A model generated the notes under the pieces. That model made no database searches and was not told the DNA's origin. It saw only the letters and a program-made list of their open reading frames with translations. The position numbers were made by a program, and so were the translations under genes. Positions 48,049-58,657 of a DNA stretch of 64,000 nucleotides are shown one piece after another. The stretch lies in assembly GCA_964017195.1 (NCBI GenBank), contig OZ024890.1:69865376-69929375 (forward strand), read 5' to 3'. Each line of letters starts with the position of its first letter. Position 1 is the first letter of the stretch. Source of the DNA: Siderastrea radians (taxonomy: Eukaryota > Cnidaria > Anthozoa > Scleractinia > Rhizangiidae).

Positions 48049-48357
48049 TCTTGACTCTGAAAAAAAAAGTAAAAAAGAAGAAAAAAGATTACAATCAGCT
48101 ACGACTATTCATGTCTTCTTCAGAGGTAACTAACATGAAGGGACATATACAAAGTATTACTGAATTCTTAATCTCTATTATTGAATTTCTAGGTTTCTGA
48201 CTAGTTCACAGCACACATTTATTTCGGGCTGTTTCAGTTGCAGACATATTTGCATTTAAACCGTTACTACTTTGTTGGCTGTTATGTTCCTTCGCCATGA
48301 TAAAATATAGATTTATGACAGAGAAACAACTGAAAGAAGTGAAATTTATTTGAGTAA

Positions 48358-48687
48358 GGCCCGTTTCGAACGTTGCGCTTCTGTCGTGCTAAGCTGGCTC
48401 GATTGGAGCACGACTGTAGCACGACTTGGTTTCAGACGTCGAATTTAATTCAGTCGAATTAATAAAATAGCTGTTGCCGAAAACAAATAAATGCATTCTA
48501 ATGTAATTAAAATTTATGAATTGAGTTCGGCGCAGTGGCACGACGTTTGAAACCCGAGTCGTGCTACTGCCGTGTAGCACGGCAAAGCTTGGCAGTAGCA
48601 CGACTTCGTGCCACTGCCATGCTAAAGTCGAATTTAATTCGATCAATCGATTTCGGCACGGCAGTAGCACGGCGTTTGAAACGGGCC
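48358..48687. mobile_element. Harbinger-like MITE with TAA duplication
   Basis: GGCCCGTTTCGAACG at the left faces CGTTTGAAACGGGCC at the right, with TAA on both sides (48355-48357 and 48688-48690). The interior repeats GTAGCACG and GTGCTAC in both directions. It is non-autonomous. It lies upstream of the copy A LicD-like gene. Confidence 0.75.
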
Positions 48688-49110
48688 TAAGGTATTTTAG
48701 TCTCCTATGTCGCCACGCAACAAGGGGGAGCGTTCCGTGACGCCACTAAAACCGGATGCGTAGGAGACTTAAAGGTCAAATAAACCCAAATTTTGATAAT
48801 TCCGCTTTAGCCGTTTAAAGGCGTCTTGACACAAAAAGAAATCATTATAAAGCCAAACTGGACCGAAATTTTCGTTCCTGAGACCTTAAAAGGAGTAATA
48901 AAGCCAGAACTACGAAGATATCCGAAGGTTTCACGAAATCGTTTCTGAAATGACCGCGCGCTTAAATGGAAGGAATGGAAACAACCGCTGATTCGGTGAC
49001 GTCACTGTTGATGAGCAAAGAAAGCTCAAGATCGAAAGGCCAGTATTGAAGAGTATTGTTGTAATTTTTTCGAAAATTCTCTGTTTTCACCCGTTTTCTT
49101 TGCGCTGAAA

Positions 49111-49866
49111 ATGGCCGAGGAGCTCAAACCTGTGGCATTTAACGTAGAGCCATACCAGTTTGAGCTAATTACCACAGAATCGGACTGCAAAATCTCAGAT
49201 GATATTCGACCGACAGCAATGGCTTCCAAAGTAAACGACGGAATTGGTAAAGTTTAATGGTGAGCGTTTAAGCTTATTTATTCATTACACTGTAAAAGTT
49301 CGCCGTATAATTGTTAATAAATGCGTTACCACTTTATCTGAGGCACTTTTGTTGTTCTTTGCAGCCCTTTTGTACACTTATCATGATCGATGTTTGTTGT
49401 TATGCCTTACTGACTAGACTGACTAGAGTAAAGCAAAGCTTCTTACACATGTATCCATTATGGTTGCTGTGTGAGTACGGTTTTCATCCTCGCGGCAACA
49501 GCGGCAGAAAATCCAGCTCAAATTTTTAACATAGCCGAAAACAGGATACAGTTCTTGTTGAATGTATCTGTCTACATCACAAAGTGTTACTAGTGACTGT
49601 GTTTGTTTGTTGTTTTGCATGTATACAATCTTAGGCTCAAAATTTAGGTGCATTTAAATTTTGGCAACTGTGTACTAACGCCAGCTGGGCGAGAAAGTGT
49701 TCTGCTGTCGTGCAATTCCCAAATCCCGTGATAAGATACCACCTGCTATGTCCTAGAGACAGATGAAGAGAATTTTTTAAATCCAGCTGTCATTGAGACA
49801 GATTATAATCAGTATTTTGAAAATGAAGGCCGGAGTACGTACATATTTAAACGTATTTTTGCTTGG
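49111..49866 (+). pseudogene. P2X7 C-terminal-domain-like gene inside the transposon (frameshifted)
   Basis: Exon 1 (49111-49246) is open from ATG and contains VEPYQFEL, resembling the PYxFEP motif of animal P2X7-C-like proteins, and ends at G/GTAAAG. From about 49650, after TTTAG, fragments in successive frames read FGNCVLTPAG, then EKVFCCRAIPKSRDKI, then TCYVLETDEENFLNPAVIE and NEGRSTYIFKRIFAWG. Together they follow the order of the zinc-binding P2X7 cytoplasmic domain (GxC, CC, NPxVLE, YRQF.W). Two single-base frame changes separate the pieces, so the copy is broken. The domain is known from vertebrate P2X7 tails and from many cnidarian proteins without a channel part; no channel segment is seen here. 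Family assignment rests on remembered motif order and not on an alignment. Confidence 0.5.
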
Positions 49867-51564
49867 GGCTCTTTTTTTGGGGGGGGGGTGGGGGGCAGAG
49901 AACAAACTCCATGTATAGATTGGTGCAACCCAAATGAGTATGGTTTTAAAGCCTTTTTGGTCTGAAAATGGTTGTTGACTTAAAAGTCAGGTCTGAAAAT
50001 GGTAATTGATTTGGGGGTGACAGTTATGTTTTGTCAGTTCTGAAAATGGGTGGGAAAAATTACACGTCTGGTTCTCAAGATGGGTAAGGAAAATGACATG
50101 TTTGGTCTGACAGTGGGCACACTGAGAGCTGCTTTGTGGTTGAATTTTGTTTGGGAAAAGAGAAACAAAAACCTCTGGGAGCAGGGGAGGAACCAGGGGA
50201 CCAGTGAGGAGGGAAAATTACATATTTTGGTCTGAAAATGAATCACCTATAAATTGTGTTCATGAGAAAAGATCCTTCATTAATACATGATGAGATGTTG
50301 CAATGCTTATGAGGTTGTGTGCTAAATACTAAGATATTTGACAAAAGGTGACGTGAAAGTAGTAAAAGATCAAGGAACAATAATTAAATGACAATTACAA
50401 AAACCCTTATTACATGAATGAACATGATTACATAAACAGTATACCTTGTTATGTTCTTAGCAACCTTGTGCACTTTATGACCCCTTTGATGTATATGGTT
50501 TAACAAGTATTGGGTTTACAATCAGTTGTACTACCAGTACAACATATAAGTAATAAAATTGTTAGTTGAAAGCAAAAACAAACTCTCAAATTTTAGCTTA
50601 AACAAATCAAATGTGATTTCATTATTTCTAAGACTGTGAAATCGAGTTAATGTTGTTCTTCTACTGTTGTTACTGGTTAGCTAACCTGTTTATTTATTTA
50701 ATATAGATTTATTTTTGTAGTTGACATATTTATTTGATCCCTTTACTGCTGAGTTACCTTTTACTCATCTGTGTATCTTTCTTATGAGTCTGTTGTTTCC
50801 TCTTTCATTCTCAGAACATGTATAGAGTAATGTTGCTTATAGGCAATACACTTACTGGATACGTATGAAGCTGGGACGACAAATCCCAATAGCCATTTCA
50901 TTTTGTCTGGTTTTAAAAATTAGAGAGAGCTTCCCAAGCAAAAGTGGAAACTGAAAGGGCTTTGAATATGTCCATTAACAGCTTGGCAGTCTTGCTAGAT
51001 AATATTAACATCATATTTGGTTGACACTTGTACTACTCTTTGAAATGTATCTCAACTTTGTATTTTCTTCAATTACTACAGAGTGGTACTTAACCTAGGA
51101 GGTGAGAGGGGAGGGGCTCCCATAGTGTAGTGAAGGGGTCACTGTAATTACAATTCATGCTTTGGTACTGCCTAGGGTGTTTGAATTAAAAATGACTTGT
51201 CAGCGTGTTTTGATACTTTCTAGGGTTTTAAGGTACTATATAATGTCAGAAATTCATGCTGGCAGGAACAACTTTTCAAGAGGTATTAGTACTTCTTGGA
51301 GTGACAAGGAACATATGCGACACCCACAAAAAGAAGCTTTTTTTTTGTTTCAAACAACAATCAATTCCTTCAGTTTTTATGGGTCAACCATTTCTCCCTC
51401 CTGAAAGTACTTAGATATAGCAGCTGTACGAAGGGTGGACCCCATAATTATATTAAGTGATACACCTGTCATAAACTTGAGAGGGGCATGTTTGTCTTGA
51501 TATGATGTCATTTCTGCCTCCCCTAAAAATCATGAACATGGAACAGCCTGGAACACCTACTTCC

Positions 51565-52209
51565 CAGGGGGGTACTCCGGATTTCAAGTGACGGGGATGA
51601 TCGATCGAATGGGGGCAAAAATCACAACCCAAAAAACACCTAGGGCCTCCAAAGAAACCACAAAATCCCTGGACCAAAAATCCCAAAATCCCATGCCGAA
51701 TTTTCGAGCCTCAAAAATTTCCAGAAAGGATTAACCCACAAGTCACAAGCAAAAGTTATCAAGAATTCACTACAGCAAAAGGGAATTCCAGTGAGGATAA
51801 AGCCGGGTGATAAACACGATGGATGAGAAATCAGTTGAATGAATTGAAGCCTTGTGAAATACACCCGGGACACTTTGCGGACTAATTATAACCGGTTTTA
51901 TGAAACGGATGCAATGTAATGTGACACCATCGTTAAATATAATTAAAACAACCCCAAAACAAGTTTGGTTGTCAGTACTTAATATTCGCAGAACTACGCG
52001 GCCAGGATACACAGGCACTACCACAATTCTTCAGATTGTTTTGAATACCCAAAAAATCTCTACTTAAATCAAGCCACCAAAAAATACTTGCCAAATTTTC
52101 CTGCCCAAAAACATCCCAGAATGGAAAATTTCAACCCTCCCCCCCAAAGAAAAATCCTTCGATTATCACCGTCACTTGAAATCCGGAGTGCCCCCCCCCC
52201 CCCCCCCTG
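51565..52209. mobile_element. Fold-back element nested in the TTAA transposon
   Basis: CAGGGGGGTACTCCGGATTT followed by CAAGTGACGG at the left faces CCGTCACTTGAAATCCGGAG with a long C run at the right. The arms are about 40 bp and the spacer has no gene. The target duplication could not be fixed because the right end is a homopolymer run. Confidence 0.65.
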
Positions 52210-52825
52210 GGACCTGCTTGCCAGTGACAAGCCACAACACTTAGAAACTAGGCCAGTTTATTAAATCTGGGTTTATGTTGTTGGTTGTCTTGAGTGTTGG
52301 CTTGTGAGAGGCTTAAGAAGGGCCTGTAGCCGCTGTATGAAAGCGATAAAACTGAAATATTTTAGTGTGTGAAAAATATTACATTCAGAGCTCGAAAGTT
52401 ACGTTTGTTTATAATTATTGAAGCCTAATTTATGCGCCAAAAACCCGAGGTTATTGTTAATGTTTAGTAACTGCTATGACTTATATTTCTCAAGTAAACT
52501 AACTGAAAGAGTTAACAACCATCAGAAGATACAAGCTAGTCATAGAGATATTGAACAAAATGCAAAATTCTCACCTCTAAATTTCTACGTTGTGCAAATG
52601 CTGAACACGCAATTGGAATTCCCGTGTGAAGTTGCTCCGTTCTTGGGCGGACATGGATGGTTTATACCGCTGTAACTTACCGCTCAAAACAACCTCCACA
52701 AGCTCGGAAAACCGGCAAAAACACAGCAAACACATAACAGGTAAGGTTCTTCAAACTTTATTTGGATTTTTAGGTATTGTCCTTGGAAAACCGCCGATTA
52801 TTTTCGATCGAATCGCTTTGGTTAC

Positions 52826-52980
52826 CTGTGGTGTAAACTGGTCTGCACAGATACGTGAATCAGTGTTTTGTGGGTTGAAACGATCCTCCTTTCATTCTTT
52901 GAGCCATTCTTGAGGCAGTTCTGGATCTTCTGGAAACTTAAAATTACTAACTTTACTCTCATAGCAGCACAAAACACCAT
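52826..52980 (-). pseudogene. Broken THAP-domain exon of the transposon
   Basis: The minus strand starts MVFCAA, then a frame change leads to SNFKFPEDPELPQEWLKE, an in-frame TGA where THAP proteins usually have Trp, then KEDRFNPQNTDSRICADQF and a donor CAG/GTAACC. This follows the THAP zinc-finger order: early Cys residues, FxxFPxDP, W, P, and CxxHF (here CADQF, with His replaced by Gln). One stop and one frameshift show that it is dead. THAP domains bind DNA and form the N-terminus of P-element and Kolobok transposases, which fits its position 280 bp inside the right end. Confidence 0.6.
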
Positions 52981-53439
52981 GATTTTCCGCTCAAGTCCTC
53001 ACACTTCGAATCCCCGCAATTTTCCAGCTCGCCAACAGTGACGTCACTAGTGTTATTTCCGACAATTTACCGACAACTTTCCCGACCGCTCTACGATTAT
53101 GAAGGCCAAAAAGTAGCACTTTTCACGTGCCATTATCTCTGCGATCCTAAGTCCAATTGACTTGAAACTTCAGAATATGTTTATTTGATACCAAATCAAC
53201 ACATAACAAGTAAATTGGATTCAAAGAAAAAATGTCGAAATTTGGGTTTATTTGACCTTTAAAAGTCAACAGTCGCGAATGCGGTCCGTTTGTCCAATTT
53301 ATTTGTCGAGAGATCAGTCAAACGAAAGTAGGGAGAAGCACTCGCCTCCGGCTCGTGTTCACCCTAAACTGCTTTCGTGCTGTCGTCAGTTACATACGTG
53401 TTTTAACAAAGCACGGTTTAGGCTTTTTTATTCGTTAAA

Positions 53440-53590
53440 TAAATTTGCATCTATCAGTTCCGCCCGGACACGCGAAGTACAGTTGTTATTCAAGTAGCTT
53501 TCCAACCGTGTAGTACAAAATCTGTACAAGAATATTCAGTAGTCTCTTAGTTCACAGTATACGTGCCATGTCGTGTAAACACGCCTGAAG
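53440..53590. repeat. Dispersed repeat shared with the right edge of the window
   Basis: It matches about 63865-64000 (GTACAAAATCTGTACAAGAA, CGTGCCA-GTCGTGT, and GTACAAGAA/GTACGAGAA). The element continues past the window edge in the second copy. Function is unknown. Between 53590 and 53905 nothing else is seen. Confidence 0.65.
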
Positions 53591-55146
53591 TCTCCAGTAC
53601 AAGAAAAGTCCCCAACTAGTGCGGTCAGTGCACGCACGTGGCAACTGGTATGAACAACGACTGCCAACAACTACGTAGGTAAGTCACAAGCCAGCTGATT
53701 CGCAAGAAACAAAAGTAAGCTTCTCACCTGTGAAGAGGTCAGTAAATAGCAGGAAACAGAGAAGAACAGATTAGACAAACTGTACGCAGTAACAAACAAG
53801 TCTTACTGCCGCCATCTTGGATTAACATATCGGCTAAGAGAGTCTTCGGGCTAGTCGGTCAGCGGACAGATAATTAAGGATAGTATTCTGATCTGGTACT
53901 TTTTATGCGCTGTTCATTGAAAATCCTCTGACTGGAATAAGCGTTTGCCACATGCATTTTCTTAACGGCGGTCAGCTATAGCAACGCCACCGAAAATTTT
54001 TAACATTTCCAATTCTTCAAAAAAAGAGCGTTTAAATCTCGGTGAGATACTCAAAATTGGTACATTGCATTGTTGACTGTTTTCAAAACAGGGACCACGG
54101 TGGGGGAGGGGCTGGTAGGGCTTACCACTTGTTTACTTGGCTTGATTTTTATGACTCCAGCTGACATGGACAATGTATGAGTTTTACCACTTGAAAGAAA
54201 CAAAACGCTTCTAATCTTGCATATGCGGTTCACGAAGTCCTGGCCAGGATTTTTAGCCCTGCCACTTTAAAATGGTCTCTGCGGTGCCTGCAAAATATTT
54301 TTAATTTATGACGGTTCGCTTGGATTAACCTGGCTATCGCTCGAACATAAAACACAACTAAAGACGCTTTGAACGACTGAAAAAATTGCGTTCAATGGAA
54401 ATTACATGTATTTTTAATCCCGTTTACGTAATGCAAAGGTAAACATATTTGCACTTCTTTTAAAAACTCCCGCCATATAAGATTCAAAAGCTGGGTACTC
54501 TTGTCGATTGAAAAATTTATACAGTTCCCTGATCATTATTGTTCGCACATTTTAGTAAGGCAAAAGACGCTTTGGATGAATGGTTTTAAAAATCAAATTG
54601 GAGGAAAGAAATCCAGTGCTGAAACATTTCAAAGTTGAACAGCATAGCACTTTTTTTTCAAACGATGTGATACGGGATCAAAATATTGAAGCCAGTTGGC
54701 GGCGTTTAGGTCCTAACGACACAAGCGGTCAGCTAAAACAATTAGCTACCAGTCATTTTACATAGGCTGTGTTCCCGCGCGTACAAAACCTGCGTTTCCA
54801 TTCACTTCTAGAGCAGCCTTTGTGATGTGTTTGAACAAAGGGGCTTAAAATGCGTTTGAACAAAGGGACTTAAAAAAACCCTAATTTGGCCATCATTAGA
54901 GTTGGAATGAAAATATACTGTAACCTGATCTTTGAACATCAAAGACCCTAGAAGCTATGATCACACTATCTGCCGGTTTTTGCAAATATGTATCTAACAA
55001 TATTCTTGTCATTACTGTTCAGTTGTATTTGGGGGGACGCCTATAAAGTATGCCTAATTTAAGGCAAGCAAAGGATTAGAATAGACTAAACAAAGGATTA
55101 TTTTTAGAAGACGCCAACAATACAGAAAATGTGAACATGATTTCAA

Positions 55147-55300
55147 GAGTCGACCAGCACCTCATTGAACATCTCACATGATTGGCCATAAGAACAATAA
55201 GATAAGGGCACAAACAATGCCCCTATCCCTGAAGACAATGAGCAATATTGTTTTAGAATGCCTCTGAAATTAGAGGTTCACAAGAGGTACTGGACTACTC
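55147..55300. mobile_element. hAT-like MITE with 8-bp TSD in block B
   Basis: GAGTCGACCAGCACCTC at the left faces GAGGTACTGGACTACTC at the right. GATTTCAA flanks it exactly (55139-55146 and 55301-55308). Block A has a single GATTTCAA at about 40731-40738, giving an empty site. The insert is 154 bp and non-coding. Confidence 0.8.
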
Positions 55301-55829
55301 GATTTCAAAGGCACCGTTTTGTATAATACACGTGACTTTGACTGAATTAATGAGCCGAGAGGCGTAACGATTGTTTGGCAGGAATTGATGTATTGTAGCT
55401 TTACTGAAATATTTCAGCTACTTTAAAATGAGTTTGAATTTCAGTGTTTTGAACAACGAGTGGTTAGTTGGTATTCGGGGTGAAATGTCTCGAGAGCGTT
55501 TTGTGGGATACCACTGCATTGCCTAATACAATAAGATGTTGGTCTAATAAACATCCACCATGGGGTGCCAAACACTCAAATATTTCCGTTGCGCAAAAAG
55601 GAAAGGATTTGGGCCCAATTTGTCATCTTCCCTCCCCTTTCAGAGCACTCTGTGAGCGTGGAGTGCCTGTGCAACTTTATCGACCGTACGATTTCTTGTA
55701 TCGCGTCACTGTCCAAAACTGGAAGATTTTTCCCGCCAAAAGACTGCATCCTTTTTTAGTTCTGCATCTGTATAAGAGTGGGCTAGAGTTGCTCTGCTCC
55801 GATCTCGCCGTTCTCTCTTTTTTTTTTAG

Positions 55830-56044
55830 CTCTGGGAATACAGTGTTACAAATGCAAGATCAGTGGTCCGACTGCTTTGAGCGATAAAGAACTGTCCAAT
55901 ACCACAGACCCCGTCAACTGTTCAGCTTCCAGTGTACCAGGAGTCACCTACGATGCGTGTGTGACAACTTCTCTCAGTATAAAGTCTAAAGTTGGTAACC
56001 TGGAAAGAGCTGCTTACACGATTATGATGACCTGCCGGCAAAAT
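55830..56044 (+). pseudogene. Truncated Ly6 copy (exon 2 only)
   Basis: Exon 2 of the Ly6-type gene is kept, with an AG acceptor and GIQCYKCKISGPTALSD. Three things argue it is dead. There is no signal-peptide exon in the block. The cysteine after SGPTSL in the intact gene is Ser here. Exon 3, with the CCxxxxCN signature and GPI signal, is gone: flanking intron and 3' UTR text are joined directly near 56430. The donor context also changed from AAG/GTGGG to AAT/GTGGG, and there is a 6-bp insertion (YTIMMTC against FMMTC). Read without splicing it ends at TAA soon after. Confidence 0.8.
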
Positions 56045-56920
56045 GTGGGTAACAAAGCCTATTAAGGTAGCGAGAATACAACAAAATAAAACATTCATTT
56101 ACCTTAACCTTTAGACGGGCGGAGACTCCAAAAACAAAATTCATGAAAGATGAATTGAACACTCATACAAAGTGTAAACAGGCCACTTGTATTTCACAAA
56201 GGCAGATTTTCCTTTTTTGGACAATGCTTCATCTCGTTCATTTCCTTCTGCGACCTATTTCTTTACTCTCGCAATCGTTCAAAACTCCATTCATTTGCTG
56301 CCAGCTCATTTGTTTGTTCGTTTGCTCGTTCCGTACTTCTTTTGTCAGTTCGCTCAGTAAATCAGCGAGCTAGTCAGTCAGTCAGTCGGTGGGTCGGTCA
56401 CAGTAAGGGACCTTTTCATAAAATATGTGAAAAAATGTAGCAATAGGCGACAGTTTTCCGTAATTTTACTTGCACTGTAAAAGAAACGTGTGTCTTCCCA
56501 ACCTTCCGCAGTTTTCTGTGAAATGACCATATACTGTAAAGAGAACGTTTGTTAGAAAATACTGCAATGTGCTTCTCGACCTCGATTTTCTCCTACATCA
56601 GGGCAGCAAATTGGTATCTCATATCATTAAGGACACAGTTGTAGAGAAACTATTTGCCAATTAGAATAAGAAGGACCAAGGTAAAAATAACATGCATGAG
56701 AGTTAGATTTCTTTAACAACAAACTATTCGTACATGATATGTTTATTTCTATTCGACACCGTCCAGCACAGCTGACTACGGTATGTTAAACGCGCCTGGC
56801 CGTCCTTCTGAATGATGATGGGTGGTGTTAAACAAAGTTTAATTGCCATCAAACATTCGTTCAACAAAGTTGCGTTCAACACTCTTGGATGACGGTGAAT
56901 CGGTCAGTTTGACTAAATAA

Positions 56921-57366
56921 AGGCCTCGACAGACTAGAGTCGACAACTATTTGTATTCGACAACTTAAATGACTCAAAAACTATTAGTGCTCGATAGAGC
57001 TTTTCCACACACTAGAGCTGGCCAAAATTATCGATAACTTTGAATTTTTATGCAAGAGCTTGGTAACTATAGCGTTCCTGCGCATGCCAGTAACGCCGGT
57101 TACCTAGCAACCGAACACTAATAATGGCTTAGTTGTCGACAACTGTCTCACAGACTAGAAAAAGCAAGTTGTCCAGGACAAAACTACCGCGTTTGTTATC
57201 GACAACTAAATTAGTTTTCCTTTTGAAAAGGAAAACTGCTTTGTCATCGATAACTATTTAATAAGAGTTTGTTTTCAATAACTTGCTTCACACGCTGTTT
57301 TTTGATATCGACAACTTTTTATGATCCACAATTAAATTTCTCGAGCTCTCTAGTCTGTCGAGGCCC
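56921..57366. mobile_element. Harbinger-like MITE with TAA duplication in block B
   Basis: AGGCCTCGACAGACTAGAG at the left faces CTCTAGTCTGTCGAGGCCC at the right, with TAA on both sides (56918-56920 and 57367-57369). The interior has repeated TCGACAACT/AGTTGTCGA motifs. It lies in the stretch that separates the LicD-like gene's 3' end from its block A-like downstream sequence. Confidence 0.75.
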
Positions 57367-57661
57367 TAAGCCCTAAATATGGTAATTGTAATCTTATACG
57401 ACCAATGCATGCAAATAGATAATTTTAAAAACACCATATGGATAGTCTAACTACTGCAAAAAGGGTCTGCATTCAAACCTCTCGTGAGTACCTACCCAAA
57501 TACCAGAAAAGACGATCGCCTTCATATGAGCGGGGGGTCGCTCACGTGAGGTCTGAAATGCAGTTATTTGACAGAAAAAAAAAAGAAGTGGTATCATGGG
57601 CAAGTGATCGGTTACACGAGGCGGTTTTTCACAATGGTTCGACTCATTTTCTGCTTATCTT

Positions 57662-58561
57662 TCATTTTATTTCAGGAAGAGGAGAATTTGAGGCCATAGA
57701 CCACCGCTGAACATCGCTGGAAAGCTGTGCAACTACACTATCTGATATTTTCACGTAAAGCTGGGTTTCAGGATCATAGGTTGCACCGCGGCCTATATAT
57801 CCATACTCGATTTCCAAGTAAACCTTGAGGTCGTTCATCCCATACACATCCAACCCTTCAAAACTGTAGGTCCTAAGAGGAAAAAATATGGACTTTGGAT
57901 AGGCCTTCTTTCTATAATCGTAGTGACCGGGAATGTTCCAGTTGACACAGAAGCAATTCGAATTGTCTGGGTGTTGTCCCAGAGTGAAAACATCTAAATG
58001 GACGAGATTCACATCGAAAAATCCATCTACTGGTATGCCAAATTGTGCGAGAAGTTTTCTGGTAGCGAAAAATATAACGCGCTTTACACCAATCCCATTA
58101 TATGGGATTTCACTTCCGTCTGCTTCAAACCAGTCGTTCTTATTTCGTTGACAGTAATTTGACATGACCACGTCACCTTCGTTTAACGCAGTGAAAGAAT
58201 CGATACTCTTAACAGCGCTTGAGTAATCAGCCTCTAAAATTGCGATGTCAATATCACCGTCGTGCTCGATCATTCTTCCACCTTCACGATAAACTGCCAG
58301 CGCTGTGCCACCATATATGAAGTACTTAACGTTTATGTTATTGAAGTAGTCGGTGACCAGCTTCATGAGATGAACTCGGACAGGCTTCAGCTTTTGATTT
58401 TCCTTCAGTTTGTCTTGTAAGTTATCTGCGCGACATGAGCCCCACATGTCAAAACTAAGGTACTTATATTTTTTCTCAACATTATAAAGGGCATCCAGAC
58501 CCAGTCCATCTGAGTCATCACTGTCAGAGTCGCCCGAGGTGATTGGTTCTGATTTAGACAT
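57662..58561 (-). CDS. LicD/fukutin-like nucleotidyltransferase, copy B (open frame, 299 aa)
   Basis: A single coding exon runs from ATG at 58561 to TGA, and a TTTTTTTCAG acceptor lies 8 bp upstream of the ATG, so a 5' non-coding exon probably exists. After an acidic, Ser-rich N-terminus the protein has FIYGGTALAVYREGG (about 81-95) and then HDGDIDIAI (100-108), the layout of the glycine loop and metal-binding Asp residues in LicD/fukutin-type transferases, and EIEYGYIGRGATYDP near the C-terminus. Such enzymes transfer phospho-compounds (phosphocholine in bacteria, ribitol-phosphate in fukutins) to glycans; this substrate is unknown. No signal peptide or membrane anchor is seen, unlike Golgi fukutins. 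The first Asp triplet is DGD, where copy A has DDD. Family call is by motif only. Confidence 0.7.
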   Translation of the reverse strand: MSKSEPITSGDSDSDDSDGLGLDALYNVEKKYKYLSFDMWGSCRADNLQDKLKENQKLKPVRVHLMKLVTDYFNNINVKYFIYGGTALAVYREGGRMIEHDGDIDIAILEADYSSAVKSIDSFTALNEGDVVMSNYCQRNKNDWFEADGSEIPYNGIGVKRVIFFATRKLLAQFGIPVDGFFDVNLVHLDVFTLGQHPDNSNCFCVNWNIPGHYDYRKKAYPKSIFFPLRTYSFEGLDVYGMNDLKVYLEIEYGYIGRGATYDPETQLYVKISDSVVAQLSSDVQRWSMASNSPLPEIK

Positions 58562-58657
58562 GCTTGACTCTGAAAAAAAGTAAAGAAGAAGAAAAAAAGA
58601 TAATGTAGTCCATCTAACATCAGGTTATTTAAATAAAGGGATATAAAGTATTATTAA

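Larger units (their letters stand above)
39570..48090. repeat. Segmental duplication, block A (Ly6 exons 2-3 plus LicD-like gene)
   Basis: This block is collinear with 53905-58600. Matches begin at TGTTCATTGAAAATC, run through Ly6 intron 1 and exon 2, skip exon 3 in the other copy, and resume after 46905 (AGTAAAGAGAACGTTTGTT) through the LicD-like gene and its upstream acceptor. Block A holds about 3.8 kb (43120-46900) absent from block B. Within that stretch no gene is seen: 43240-46600 is AT-rich with only scattered short ORFs. Confidence 0.85.
48773..53258. mobile_element. TTAA-flanked DNA transposon (Kolobok-like) with THAP and P2X7-C-like remnants
   Basis: AGGTCAAATAAACCCAAATT at the left end is matched as an inverted repeat at the right end (AATTTGGGTTTATTTGACCT), each directly flanked by TTAA (48769-48772 and 53259-53262). 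TTAA targets occur in piggyBac and Kolobok; the AGG start and a THAP-domain remnant favour Kolobok, whose transposases carry THAP domains. No transposase catalytic core was recognised, so it is probably non-autonomous or decayed. The interior from about 49900 to 52800 is AT-rich and contains a younger nested inverted-repeat element. Confidence 0.65.
53905..58600. repeat. Segmental duplication, block B
   Basis: This is the partner of 39570-48090. Relative to block A it lacks Ly6 exon 1, Ly6 exon 3 and the 3.8-kb stretch after the Ly6 gene. It has extra inserts at about 54085-54295, 55147-55300 and 56745-57625. Gene order and orientation are kept. The two genes in it have evolved differently from their block A partners. 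Confidence 0.85.
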
